DNA of 64,000 nt from Nectonema munidae (taxonomy: Eukaryota > Nematomorpha > Nectonematoida > Nectonematidae). The notes under the pieces were generated by a model. It was given only the letters and a program-made list of their open reading frames with translations. It did no database searches and was not told where the DNA came from. A program made the translations under genes and the position numbers. Location of the stretch: the NCBI GenBank assembly GCA_030549495.1, contig JAUIRK010000794.1, forward strand, positions 1 to 64,000, given 5' to 3'. Shown here in pieces: positions 46,705 through 59,360 of the stretch (its first letter is position 1; each line of letters starts with the position of its first letter).

Positions 46705-47028
46705 CAGTAAATACTCGTGTTTAATCCTCTAACGTGGATAATGCGCATCCCAATTATAAGCTATTATTTCAGTAATATATTGAGAATGTGTGGATAATCC
46801 TTACCGTAACTTTAGAAACATTAAGGTTCAAAAATTAACTAAGAATGAAGATATAGTTTTCATGGGATTAATGTATATGCTGGTGGTATATTATATGCGT
46901 TTTGTCTTCACCCTTTTCTATTTAAACTTTTTTTGGGTTAAATTCTGTTTTTTGTAGATAATCTACGGTCCGTTTACTAGTCAATTAATTGTGGTAAAAA
47001 AGTATGGATTAAACGCGAGTGTTTACAG
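46705..47028. mobile_element. Tigger/pogo-type MITE, ~324 bp
   Basis: The left end CAGTAAATACTCGTGTTTAA and the right end read inward, CTGTAAACACTCGCGTTTAA, are inverted repeats matching at most positions over 23 bp. The CAGTAAA(T/C)CTCG form is typical of pogo/Tigger termini. There is no coding capacity. Confidence 0.65.
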
Positions 47029-47983
47029 TAATAATGCATTTTATATTGCTTATAAATCGTGCTACACATATATTTTTTGTAAATTAGGTCATAAAAACTC
47101 AATATTTAGAAAAAAGTCGAACTTAAAATGAAAAAGGACGAACTTAAAGTGAAAATGCTATATGTTTTTTCTCAGCTTTTTTTATATGCGAACGCAAAAA
47201 GTCAGCACAAACAGAGCGGATTATCCTAGGTTTCGTAATAAGTTAGTTCGTAGTAAAGAGCTTAAATACGTAGTTTACGTTAGAGGAATTGAGATCGAAG
47301 AATCTAGTTTGCAGTTTTAAGCGGTTTTACACTAACGCGATTCCACAGTATACAAGTTTTCTACAAAATTAACAAATATAGACGAAAAATCCCACATTCG
47401 CTTTCTATTATATCATTTATACGTAATAAAACAAAAGCAAGAACAGCAAGGTTGTCGCCGACTTTCGATTTTTTTTGTATAATATATATATAAACAATTA
47501 TAAATATTTTTAACAGTTAAAATAAATAGTTTACCAGTTGTTTGATCATCTTTATTTGTTTCCCTTTTGATGCGTTTAAAGTTTTTGAAAGCCTAAAGTT
47601 AGGATAAGCGTAACTACAAATTTAGACACTTTTTATTAAAATGAAATTACGATTGGAGTGAAGCTACAAGAAGGCTTGCGTTTGTTCAAATTACTCTCTG
47701 GCGTTTTTGCTGTAGTAGGAGAAGGAAAGGAAACCGCATTACTGAGTGGAGATTGATTTTTTTTAACAAATGGCTCCCTTGTAAAAGAGAAGTTAATAAT
47801 TTTATAAAAAAAGTATGCTTAGCAAAAAGGTATTTTACTTTAAAAAAAATCAAAAATAATATGAGAAGCTTTTGATTCTTTTTTAACTATAAACTTTAGT
47901 CATTTATTGTTAAATGAGGAAAGAACTAGTACTCGAATCCATTAAAAATAAGAAAATTAATAACAAATTTAAAAATTAAGAAA
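47029..47983. other. AT-rich non-coding stretch
   Basis: Slightly higher GC near 47180-47430 but no recognisable feature. Confidence 0.35.
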
Positions 47984-47991
47984 CATTAGAC

Positions 47992-48601
47992 CAGGGGTTC
48001 TCGAAAAATTTTACACTAAGCCATTTTTGTTGAACTTTGGAAATTTGGCTGCACCTATATGACAAAATCTTATCAGAAATTTTTTTAGTTTAAATACAAA
48101 ATGTTATTATATTAAAATCTTTCCATTAATATAACTTAACAAAATAATTATAAAAAATCATTGCATACAAAATACATTGTATAGGCAAAACTAGATGATA
48201 TGAAAATAAAACAAAAGAAAGTTGAAACATACACATCTTTAAGTTAAGATTTCAAAAAATACAATTATATTGGTACAGCTAAATGAATTTTAATTTTTTA
48301 GATTTTAGTTTTATTGCCAAATTTTGAGAAAATTAAAAACTATTTACACTTATTGAGATGGATCATTCGTAAAATTCGAAAAATAAAGAACTATGAGAAA
48401 ATTTTCTTATTATAAGATATAATGATTGCTATAAGAAATAGTAAAAATGTATAAAAAAAAGATATCTAGAAAGTTTTTAAAGCAAAAAAAATTAATAAAC
48501 CAATAAAGAGTAATACGCGTAAGAGTAAATATATTTGCGGCAATCTTCAGCCAATATTACGGCGCTGAAAAGTTCGGCGGCACAACGGTTGGGAATCAGT
48601 G
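47992..48601. mobile_element. Non-autonomous hAT element, ~610 bp
   Basis: The left end is CAGGGGTTCTCGAA; the right end read inward is CACTGATTCCCAACCGTTG, of hAT type. Flanking 8-mers CATTAGAC and GAATACAC agree at only 5 of 8, so the duplication is weak evidence. The right subterminal part (ACGGCGCTGAAAAG) resembles hAT elements in other invertebrates. Confidence 0.5.
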
Positions 48602-48609
48602 GAATACAC

Positions 48610-50292
48610 GAACGTATGCCTGTTTATTTAACGTACACGTGGTGGGTGATATTTATAAAAAAATTTATCTAATTGCTAGTTATATGTGTATTAATTAATG
48701 AAAAGAAAAACACGTTTTCCAGAAATAGTATGTTTCAATAGCTATTCTACATAAATAACAACTAAAAGTAAGTGCTTTCTAAAATTTAATAGGATTTTCT
48801 ATAAATCTTGATAAATTCAAATTTCTTGGAAAGTGAGCATGTGTAATATGGGTTATCAACATAAACTCCCCTTCAGAAGACTTTCATGGTAAAAAAACAT
48901 TTTTGAAGCTAAAAATAGTTATTTTTACGTTTAAAAATAAATGCATCCTTACTCATTCACATCAAATTCGATAAGAAAATATACAAAGAAATATAATTCT
49001 TAAATAACTAGCAAATTAATTAACAAATAAATTAACGGACTGACTAATTAACTAAAAGGGGGATATTTTTGAAAGGTTTCAGAGGTTATATAATTATAAT
49101 ATAAAAAAAATTATGAATTATAGCTATTTATTTATATAGTAAGGAAATGCGTTAGCCAGATAGCTAGATATTTAGTTAGCTGCATGCTTCATTTTTTATT
49201 TAGAATTTTATATTATGAAAAACAGAAGTCTACGCTCTCTTTTAACTAATAGGGACCGGATATCAAATGGACCCATGTTCCAAAAATGTAAATTTGTAGA
49301 TTCTATCTGGCAATTAATTGATTTATATCTGAGAAAAGGGGTCTAGAAAAAAGGATTTGATTATTATGTTCAAAAACATTGTGTGTTTAAGATGTTAAAA
49401 GTCTGACTGAAATATATTGACTCTTTATACTTAGAATGTTAAAGATCCTCTTTAAAGCCGTATAAAATATCTTTAATCATCAATATTGGATATTCAGTGA
49501 CTAAGATGTACTCCTTCTAAAGAATATACATTGGTTTACAAAAAAAAATTATGACATTGAAAAAGTATTCAATGTTTTGAGATGTTCACTAATGCAGATT
49601 TTACTGTATAGAGAATAAAAATAAATACAAACTTTAAATGTGACTTTAGAGGAGTTTGAACAGTTCTGGCATTTGTTTCTGAAGAGCAGTTTTTACGAAT
49701 TTTGGTATTTTCAATCTAAAATTTTTGTTAAGATTAGAATCTAATATTTGTTTAAGGAGTCTTAACAAATAAAATAAAATAAGGTAGTAACGTTTGCAAA
49801 ATATTTATACGCTGATATTATAAAGAAGAAGGCTTTATCAATATTGTATATATAAAAAGACAAAACTAGGTCTTTTTGATTTTAAAAAGTTTTATTTGAA
49901 AATCAAAAGGGGTAGAGTATATAAATTTAAAAATTATAATAAAAAGAAAATCTCATCTTTTCTGGAAATGATAATAGGTTATTAGTGAAACAATAAAATC
50001 TAATATGTAGCATTTTTTGCGCACCACCCTTTAGAATTTCAAACAGCAGTTATATTTTTACAAAGATGGTTTAAGTTTATATGTTATTATTCATGCACAA
50101 TTTATCGAAAATATAGATTAAAAGTATTTCTTAATAAAATGTCTCAATTTAATTAAAATAAAAGGAAAAATGAATAAACTAGATCTGACGCTGAATAAAT
50201 AAAAACAAGGCGAAAAATTTATCAACGATTAAGAATTTAAATGGCGCTCAGCCAAAACTATTTTATTTACGGGGCACAAAAAATAAGAAAAG
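48610..50292. other. AT-rich non-coding stretch
   Basis: No supported gene or element border. Confidence 0.35.
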
Positions 50293-50300
50293 GTTTAATT

Positions 50301-50731
50301 CAGGGGTTGGGCAATAATTTTGAGCTGAGGGTCGCATTGAACTCTATCTAAAGTTTAATGGGCTACAATAAATTCGCTTCTGAAAATTTTAAGAGCATAG
50401 TAGCAAATTACAGAAAAATATATATTTTTTTAATTATAGTAAAATTTCACAATTAATCCCAGAGCTTATTTGACCTTGATTAACGGTTCACGTCTCCACA
50501 AAACAACTTTTGATGGTTCCTTTGAGTGGTTACAGGTTTGACTGTATCTGAAGTAATTTTGCAGGATTTTTAAAACTCCTTTTAAATTTAACTTCACAAA
50601 ACTTTCGAGTTTGAGTTGAAGTTTTGAAAACTTTGCGAAAAATACTTTGAAATAATTTTAAGAGATAGACAGCTACATAAAAAGAGTTCATTGGCCAAAT
50701 GTACCCCATGAAATGCAGGCTGCCAAGTCAA
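50301..50731. mobile_element. Non-autonomous hAT MITE with perfect 8 bp TSD
   Basis: GTTTAATT flanks both sides exactly (50293-50300 and 50732-50739). The left end is CAGGGGTTGGGCAATAA, a classic hAT terminus; the right end read inward has TTGACTTGGCAGCC and is diverged. GGGTCGCATTGA near the left end and GCCAAATGTACC near the right are the usual subterminal parts of such elements. Confidence 0.75.
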
Positions 50732-51179
50732 GTTTAATTGAACATCACTTCAAATAAAACTCTATTATAAATCATTTTTTGTTTAAAAATATAAATTATA
50801 AGCATCAATTTTTTTAAAGACAGAAATAAATAATTATAAATTGCAAAAGGGTGGAATGGAATTGTTATAGGGTAGGACGCAATTAAAAATCCAAATGTTA
50901 TATGCGGCATAACATTAGTTGAAACATCTCAAAGAAAATAGTTTAAAATTAGCAAGAAAGTATTGATAAAAAAAATATTTAAGACAAACTAAAAATTGTT
51001 CAAATGTTGAAAAATTGTTTAGATGAAATAATCTTTACTATTTAGCTATTATAAAAATAAATATTTCAGATACAATAAATAGATTCTACAACCTATAATT
51101 TTTAATTTTTTTATTATTCAACAAAATATGTTGAGTTAGTTAGTTACTTATTTAGTTATGCATCTCAAGTCAGTTCCCG

Positions 51180-52085
51180 GAGCTGAAAGATGGCTAAATA
51201 AATTCCAGGGGTCTATCTATCTGGTTGCCCTATCGATGGATCTTCTCGAAACAACAAAAAATAAGTAAATAAAAGAACTAACTTCTTGCGAAATAAGTAG
51301 TTTAGTGTTGTACAAAAAATCCTCCTTCTTTGAATCATCATCACTTATTCTTGAAATCACGTCTATCGCTCTAAAAGGAAACCAGAGTAAATATGTAAGA
51401 AAATACAATTTTTGTTAGCAATGAGCCCATCTACTTCTTTATAGAAAAATTTAACTTTCATTGCACAATTGTGAATGAAATGTGCAAAGCATGAAATATG
51501 AAACAAATTAGAATGCACAATTTTCAATATTCGGCCAGCGGCTAAATTATATTTTGTAGCATCGGTTAAAAACAACAAAAAGTTCTTTTTTTAACGTTAA
51601 ACTCCCTTAAAACATCATCAACAACACAAACAATTCTTTTCGAGTCAACATTCCTTTCAAATCGTATACACTTGACAAGCCATGTTTTTTCTGGAATATC
51701 TATTCAGCCAATCAGAACATTCACAAAACTCGCATCGCGAAGAGTGCTTTCATCGAGCATTAAAAAAACTTTTTTCTTTCAATTTATTTTTTATTTGATC
51801 AATCAAGTCAGCGGTAACATCTGAAACAAGATTTCTACTAGGGGAAATGGAGGGAATTAAGTATTCTAATTCTGAGAAAAATATTTTGATTGAAGGATGT
51901 GAAAGCTTATGTAAAGGGATGCTTGCTTCTAAAAAGCATCTTATCAAATTTCGAGAAAATTTCTTATCAGCTGGTTCTAAGTAGTTTTGAATTATACTTG
52001 TGCTAGATGAACTTGCTAAACCAAGCTGGTACTTTTTCGACTTTCTGTGGTTTTCAATAAAAACCTTTAAAACATTAAAAAACAC
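51180..52085 (-). pseudogene. hAT transposase relic (CGGBP1-like lineage)
   Basis: Minus-strand frames read in order: NYLEPADKKFSRNLIRCFLE, ASIPLHKLSHPSIKIFF, then a decayed catalytic stretch. LLFLTDATKYNLAAGRILK and LFHISCFAHFIHNCAMKVK follow, then FFYKEVDGLIANKNCIF. This is the order of hAT proteins with (A)NIPLxKLxxPxxxxF, LFVTDAAxYMxxAG and LxHLTCLAHxLHxxA. The third of these surrounds a catalytic Asp. The open stretches (51750-52085, 51363-51578) are separated by frameshifts; the BED/CGG-binding start and dimerisation end are not seen. Confidence 0.7.
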
Positions 52086-52089
52086 AAAA

Positions 52090-54090
52090 AGAAAAATAAT
52101 AATTAGGAAAGTTATTACTTCTTAAAAGATTTTTAGAATTTAGTAATAAAGTAATGTGAGTTTTTAGGATGAGCCTTCATTAGAAAAACTCAAAATTGGA
52201 ACAAGATTTTATTTATGTAAACAATAATTGAAAAATATAGATCAAAAGTGTTTACACTGCTTACTTAAATTTTGTGTCATGGCCGTTATGCAAATTATGA
52301 TTGAGATTTCCATAAAGGGAGGAAAAATATATTTTAAAATCGGTATTATTTTTATATAAAATATATTAAGAGTGGGATTAAAAAGATGGCGCCACCTGAA
52401 TTACACCCAAAAAATTTCACCGAGAAAAAATTGTTGACAATTTGTTATTGATAGCATGTGTTCAAATTTTTTTACCTGTTAGATCAGAATTAATAACAAT
52501 TGTAAAACGTCTTTTTATTTTATATTTATTATTTCTTATTACATCTTTCAAAAATAATAAATATAAGATTCATTTTAATTATTTTATTTTACCTTTTCTA
52601 TAACTTCCATCGGTGGGAATTTTCAATTACAAAATAAGGTATAAAAACTGTTCGAAAAAAAGTTACGGCATAAGATTGAAGACGTAATTTGAAGAGCCTA
52701 TATCCTTTCTTTGAACATAACTTAACCCATGTTCCGACATTAGGTCAACGACTCGCAATAAGGCTTTCTTTTCAATAGAAGAACATAACTGAACACTCAC
52801 CTAAATAAAAGTTATAATTCAAATTTTATAAATATAGCAAATTAAAATTTTTGTTAGTGATAAGCAACATTTAATGAACGATAAATGGAAAGCAGAATGT
52901 AAAATTAAGTATAATATAAATATAAGTAAAGAGCAAAATAAAGTATTTGATTGAAAAATCATAGAAATTAACACAGTTAAATATTACATTGAATTTAATA
53001 TTCAAAGAATGTAACGTACAATATTTATGCTATAAGATTAGAAATTGTGAGGAGGAAAATTCAACTAACTCAAGCACACATATAATAGGAATAATATTTT
53101 ACATGATAAATTTTAAATGAATTAAAACTATTTTCGTATGAAATCAAATTAGAAGCCAAAAATAGATATTAGAACTCTCTTTCAGTAAAATATATTAAAA
53201 TTATTTGTTTAAAAGGTAGAATAGAAAGAAGATTAACGATCAAAAATATTTTGAAAAAGAAGAATATATATAACCTACCTTTAAATTATACTTAGTAAAT
53301 GATATATACGCTTATAAATATATTTAAAATTTTAAAAACATAACAATACTTGAAAGTAAAGAAAAAAATAAAATACTGGCTTTATCTTTGGCGTAAGAAT
53401 GTCAAAGAAATAAGGAATTGTGTAAATTTGAAAAGAACTTTTGCACGCAATTTGAGACTTGACGCTGACATTGAGAACATCGTAAAAATCTTCGAATATA
53501 ATACCCAGTTTTTTAGACTTTTGTATTTGCTTAAAAAAGGACAAATAAAAATATATTTATATTTACAATTATATATAGCAGGGGCGACTCCTCATTGCAA
53601 GCAAATTTCTGTATAGTATGTGTGAGTAAGTATGACATATCATATTTTGTATGAAGAAAATGCGATGCAGGGTTGAATATTGCTTTCATCTCTCAATGCA
53701 GACCTGTATACTATGTGTAAGCAGCATATTTTGTATGAAAATAATACGATGTAGGGCACGCAATTTAAATTTTGCATGTCCATTGTATAAAACCATGCAT
53801 CGCTACTGATATACAGTCAAACTAGTATCCACCATAAATTGAGAAAATCAAAATCTATAAACCCATCGATTTATTTACTTTTCAACCAAATTTTCTATTC
53901 TTATTACTAATGTTTTGTAAATACCGTAATTCGTACATTCTGAAAACTGGGTGATAGCACAGATCACACTATACTTTTATCATTAAAGATATGTATACAG
54001 CTAAAGTATTTTATTTAATACATAAACAATTGTGATATTTTTATGAACAGTTACACCCAACTTGCTCACTTTTAAAAAATTGATTTTTAT
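52090..54090. other. AT-rich stretch with a diverged 100 bp duplication
   Basis: No gene supported. At about 53608-53672 and 53705-53760 a segment CTGTATA(G/C)TATGTGT...CATATTTTGTATGAA...CGATG(C/T)AGGG occurs twice in tandem. Confidence 0.45.
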
Positions 54091-54096
54091 ATTTAA

Positions 54097-54193
54097 CCGG
54101 TTAACGACCAGATTAACAGACAATATCTAATGTAAAGCAGAAGATTAATATTTTTGGTAAAGTAGACAATTTTCGACTCAGGTGGTTAACGGG
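54097..54193. mobile_element. 97 bp piggyBac-type MITE with TTAA targets
   Basis: TTAA at 54093-54096 and 54194-54197 brackets inverted termini CCGGTTAACGACCAG and, inward from the right, CCCGTTAACCACCTG (12 of 15 alike). There is no coding capacity. Confidence 0.6.
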
Positions 54194-54394
54194 TTAAGAT
54201 AAATTTATCTCTATTTATTACAATCAATTATTATTTGAAATTATGAAATGAAATAAAATCCTTAAATACCTAACTAACTAAATGCCTCTATTTTTGAGGC
54301 AGGATTTTTTAACATGAACATCAATATATACAAGGGGAAATAATTTTTCTTATACTGATAAACATAGAAATGGTAATAAGGTAAGATTCGGCAA

Positions 54395-54480
54395 TCCTAC
54401 CATATAAGGCAAGCAATATGATGCGGATGTTTAGAATAATGTGCCAATATTGCAGCTATAAAGCAGTGTTAAAAAATAAA
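54395..54480 (+). mobile_element. Short LINE fragment
   Basis: MMRMFRIMCQYCSYKAVLKN corresponds to the MRMLRxMCG motif near the end of LINE proteins, and its nucleotides resemble 10937-10965. Confidence 0.35.
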
Positions 54481-54499
54481 AATGGTCAAATTAATTGAG

Positions 54500-57400
54500 T
54501 TTTTCTAAATTGGTTAATCTGTCCACAATATCCAAATGGTTCTTTGTTTTGGTGAAAGACTGCCATGCAATACAAAAAAATAAATAAAAAACAATATCAG
54601 TTTTTTGTAAAATATGTAAATGTTTTTTGACTATCGGGCTGTATCCAATACTTGGCTTTTAAATATTGCTATTATTCCAAAATAATTTTGCATTGAAGTC
54701 ATATATACCTTGCAAAAATTTTCTATGTTTTCTTTATCTTGAAAAGGATTAATAATTCAGTTTTGTCGTTTAATGAAAATATATCATCGACTTTTTTTAT
54801 ATCTTAAGCCAAAATAATCAAGTGATGAATGAAATTTGGAGAAAGCTTCTTTTAAATATCTGAAATTTAATGCCAAAATTTAGAAATAAAATTTTTCTTT
54901 TTGACAGCCATCTTACTTCTGCGTACTTCCAGGGCGATGATGTGGGTTAAATGATGAGATTTTATTTTGTAGATAACAGAAATAACTTTATTTATAAAGA
55001 AATGCAAGCAACATGATGACTATATTTGAAAATTTTGGAGATAAAAAAAAGATGATAACCGTAATACTAATGAAATCTAAAAAATGTAGAATATTTAAAA
55101 GTATAAAATTGTATTTTCTATAAAAAAAATCATGAAAATAAAATTCTAAAATGTTATAAATTTGATGCAAAACAAAAAGATTAAAACAAACATATTTTAA
55201 ATTTTCTTACGTCATTCATTGTCGATGGATATTTGAATCTAACGTTTCTATTGCTAAGACTTGCGAAGTTTAGGTGGAAAAAAGAGGGCACGATATTTGT
55301 AAACTTTAGTAAGGAATAATTTTGCCTTTGACTAATTCTTTTGTTTAAAATATCGTAATAGCTCAACCAATCATATGCTTTGCTAGTCTTAAAATATTTA
55401 AAGCCAATGAATTCAAGAAAGAAAAATAAAATGATTAATTTTTTAAAAATATGAGGATAATGTAAGTCTTGTTTATATTAAATCCAAGTTAATGAAAGGC
55501 ACAAGAGTACAGCAAACTTTATGAAACAAGTGATTTAATTTAAATATGAAAGCTAAAAAATGAGTAAACTATAAAAAAGGAAATATTATTTACATTATGT
55601 GTTAATTTTTTGTAAACAGAAAATGTAAGTTTAATCATGATTCAACTCGGTTTTAAATTCATCAATAAAAATGAACAAATCGCTCTAAAGATAAAAATAT
55701 AAAATTACCAAAGAAAACTGAGAACTATTTATTTTACAAGATAAAAAGTTTTCGTGTATTGCATTCACCACTTTATCACAATCATCAAAATAAGCCAAAT
55801 TTTCTGAATCTTTGGATGAACTGTGTAAAAAAAAGGAAGCATTAAAATTTCTCATCATTAACAACTGATATTTAAAAAGCTAATGGGTACAAAATTTTAT
55901 CTTTAGACAGTCTAACAATCGAATATTGCAAATATAATTTGAACTAAAAGTCTTTTTAAAGATGCCGCTTCCCTGATATAGTATCCTAGTTAGAACTTTC
56001 AAGTTTATGACAAATTCTAGATTTCAATCAAAGACTTTTACTTACATGTTATTGGCGCTTTTAATCGTAGTCAGCACCACAATCAGAAAGGGCAATTTAT
56101 TGAAAAAGTGAGAGCAAGGATATACTTGAACCAGTGTCTATATATATTATAGTTTAGAAAATGTCCTCGAGAACATTTGCCTAATTACTTTATAAATTGA
56201 GAAGTTATTTGGTGTGGGAAAATATGTAACATATGTGTAAGAGATGGAATGAGAATATAAGCATTTCTAAAATCGACTATGCAATTTTAGTAGCGATTTA
56301 ATGCTACATTATACAATGGATGATTTTAAAAATTTAGTAATGTAAATGTATTTTGATGTGTAAGTGTCGAACCAACCTTAATCACACACCGATTAAGATT
56401 AAAATAAATAAAGGTATACATTTTTAGTGAGTAAAACCAAAATTAAAAATTTGAAAACTTAGAACTTCGACAACCATTAATAAAGCAACAAGGAGCGTTT
56501 TGTAACTGTGAAATTCAAAACATAATCTTTTGTTTACTAAAATTATGGCTAGTCCTCTATGAATCGCACAGAACGTGGGTTAAAAAATAAATCTACTGTA
56601 TATAAATATAAAATAATAAAAGGATTGGTACTTTATTCTAAAAAAACAGAATTATTTGGTAATTTAGGATTTTCTAGAGTTGATCACAAGAAAATGATGT
56701 AAATAAAAAAGGGTATAAAAATGTTGAAAGAGACTTTGATTCTTCAGTTCTATAGCAATCAATTGAAGGAGATAATTCAAAAAATTGTCCTCTTTTAGTA
56801 AAAAGACATATTTATTAATGGAAATATACTTTTTTTATTCTTTAATCTCATATTTTTTCATTGGTTTTATATTGATATTTAGAAGTTTACGCACGTAGGT
56901 GTATTTTTCACTGAGAGTTCATATTCAACGTGAAATTTTTAATATAACAGTAAGACTAGTCGGTTATAGATTAATACTATAGTACTATTATATACTATAG
57001 TATAATACTATACTATTATCTATAAATAATAGATTAATACGATAATTATCAGAAAGACAGTTTGCTATATTTTGCCAAAAAAATGTAAAATTATTTTTTA
57101 AAAACATAATATAAACTAAAAAAGTATTCTTATTTTAAAGTTAAATTTACTAACTAAATAATTAACCAACTAAGAATATAGATAATTTTACTTGATAAAT
57201 CTAGTAAAACTGTACTTTATTAGTAAACTAGTAAGCTAATTTCTAAAAACTAATATTTTTATCAAATAAAAGTTTTAAATAGTTTAGTTACTTAATTTTA
57301 AAAGTAAAAAAATTAATAGACTTTTAACATTGATATAATTACTTTTTAAAATTTTATTATTGGTATGATTAAATTCTACATTTTTTTAAATGTAGGCGCT

Positions 57401-57860
57401 TACTGTTTCTTTTATTCAAAAATCTCAATATTTTATAATAAATATTTCTTTAATTTTACAATTTTTTGTTTTAAAATCAAATTTTTAAATTTTATCAGAC
57501 CTAAATAAGCAATGTGTTTCATAATTTACAAATTTGTGCTTTTATCTTATTAAATAGTGTTTCCATAATCCAAGAGTTAACTATTTATGCTTAGTTGTAT
57601 ATAATTTTTTTTGTTTGGTTTAAGTGTGAACATTGCTAATACACTTTACACTTTGATACAACACAATGATATATTTGAATATGTAATAATTCCTAAGTTA
57701 AAATATAAACACAAGTGTTTTAGAGATTTGTAAAGAATACTCTGTTCAATTCAAATAAAAATACGCTAGAAATTTTATTGTATTACGATGACTTTACTTT
57801 AAATAATCCAATTAGTAAAAAATGTGACAATATGAAAATTTCAGCATTTTATTTAAAACA
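54500..57860. other. Long AT-rich non-coding stretch
   Basis: No supported gene over 3.3 kb. Short self-complementary TACTATAGTA-type runs occur at 56975-57020. Confidence 0.4.
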
Positions 57861-57869
57861 TTCCAACAT

Positions 57870-58188
57870 TACGTTTTAAGCTTTCTACAATTCGGCTCGT
57901 TTTACTCTTTGGATCAAAAATTTTAAAGCTACATAATATTGACGAAATACTCAAATCTTTGATATCATATTTAAAAATTCTCGAAACGAAAGGAATTAAT
58001 ATACGTAAGAATGGAGTCAATTATATTGTATACGGTACTCTGAAATTAATTGAATCTTATAATTCCAATAATTATTTTACAATCGATTTTTTAAATAATA
58101 ATCGTATAAAAAGTTTTAGTTTTGGTAAAGCTGATATCTCTAATAAACCTAGAGAAGTAAACGTTCTTTTCAAACGGCATCACAACTG
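57870..58188 (+). pseudogene. Broken multicopy-family gene, piece 1
   Basis: Frame IRLVLLFGSKILKLHNIDEI leads into LISYLKILETKGINI, VYGTLKLIESYN and SFSFGKADISNKPREVNVLF. It resembles an uncharacterised multicopy animal family in which a (D/E)xExxNPLGSK...KL segment precedes DL..LE..GI...G...(V/F)G.L....GDN. The piece lacks the upstream zinc fingers of complete members. The following pieces at 58327-59032 continue it in order. Function unknown; possibly of transposon origin. Confidence 0.45.
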
Positions 58189-58326
58189 AAGTGTTTAGTT
58201 AGATTTTTTCCTTTGATAAATTGGCGATATAATTTCCAACAATCATACAGTTTGGTTTGTGTTTTTGCTTTTTTTGGATATAATTAACTATGTTACTGCA
58301 CCAATTTAAATCAGGGACAGATTTTA

Positions 58327-58575
58327 ATAATGGAAGATTTAATATCAGAATTTTCACAATTATATTTAAAAGTTTTCAAAGATTCTTATTTTACATCCAA
58401 GTTTCATTTTTAGGCTTCATTATCCTCAACAGACTAAAAATTTTGGTCCTTTGATAAACATGCAAGCCATACGATATAAAGCTAAACACAATTGGTTCAA
58501 AGAAGCCTACAACAGAAGCAAAAACAAGAAAAATGTTTCCCAATAACTTGCACAGAGACACCAGATTTATCAATG
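58327..58575 (+). pseudogene. Broken multicopy-family gene, piece 2
   Basis: Broken frames contain HYPQQTKNFGPLINMQAIRY directly followed by KAKHNWFKEAYN and, after NRSKNKKNVSQ and a stop, LAQRHQ. This reproduces the family hallmark HYP....FGPL..M..(M/I)RFEAKH..FK......N.KN(V/I)..TLA.RHQ, which makes the family assignment of the whole cluster credible. Confidence 0.6.
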
Positions 58576-58689
58576 TTGTTTCTATAATCGAGAGATTTAT
58601 TTACGCAAGAAAAACGAAATAAAAGAAACATCCGAAATACCTATCCTTAGTGTAGAATATAATAATAGATTGAATTATAGCAACATTCA

Positions 58690-59032
58690 GTTGGAAAATG
58701 TCATTTTTTAAAAATTTGCATCTGCTAATGGGGTTATTTATAGATGTGGAGAAGGTGTCGTATCTAGTGAAGATGATCACGAAATGCCTATATTCAGTTT
58801 AATAGAATATTGTTTATTTCATGATCAGTCAATTTTTTTACTATGTCGCAAACTGAAAACTACATTGTTTAAGAGACACTTCTATTGTTTTAGTGTTCAA
58901 AAGATTGAGGAATTTGAATTAATAGATGTTGAAAATCTTTTACCTCCTAATACATTTTCTCTATACAGTCTTTACAAAAAACAAAGTCAAAAAGTTATAG
59001 TTCCTAAAAACTTAATATGTTTTGATAGTTGA
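58690..59032 (+). pseudogene. Broken multicopy-family gene, piece 3 (C-terminus)
   Basis: ANGVIYRCGEGVVSSEDDHE runs on to MPIFSLIEYCLFHDQSIFLL, HFYCFSVQKIEEFELIDVEN and finally SQKVIVPKNLICFDS. This matches the family's end (G......D.ELP.FG.I..I.......L....L.T..F..H..A(Y/F)xV.......L....L..P.PL......G...V..KH.I). It is uninterrupted over about 110 codons and ends in a natural-looking stop. Confidence 0.5.
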
Positions 59033-59360
59033 AAACATACTCTAATAAAGTTTTCCATTTTTTATATTTTAAAACAACGCCTTTTTCTAATTTTTAGAAT
59101 TTATTAACTAAAATTTTTAATTGCTCTTAATGGATTGTGAAACACTACCATGTTTAATAATTCTATAAAAAAATGTTCGTATGGGCAAAACTCATTTTTG
59201 CTTCCCCCTGCAAAAACATTGTTTGGAAATGGGCAGAGCTCTCCACCTTAAACTTGCTATATATACATTTGCTTACTCATATTTTTTTACTTTATGTTTT
59301 ACTTTAAGAAACGTGTCAAAAAAGTTTAAGTTTTTAGTAGTTTGCACCTGTTAACCATTC

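Noticed and set aside
55181-55366. Minus-strand open frame of 61 codons
   Set aside because: No recognisable motif, no splice signals that stand out, and composition like neighbouring non-coding frames.
58391-58573. Minus-strand open frame of 60 codons
   Set aside because: It is the antisense shadow of the + strand GPL...KAKH family motif.
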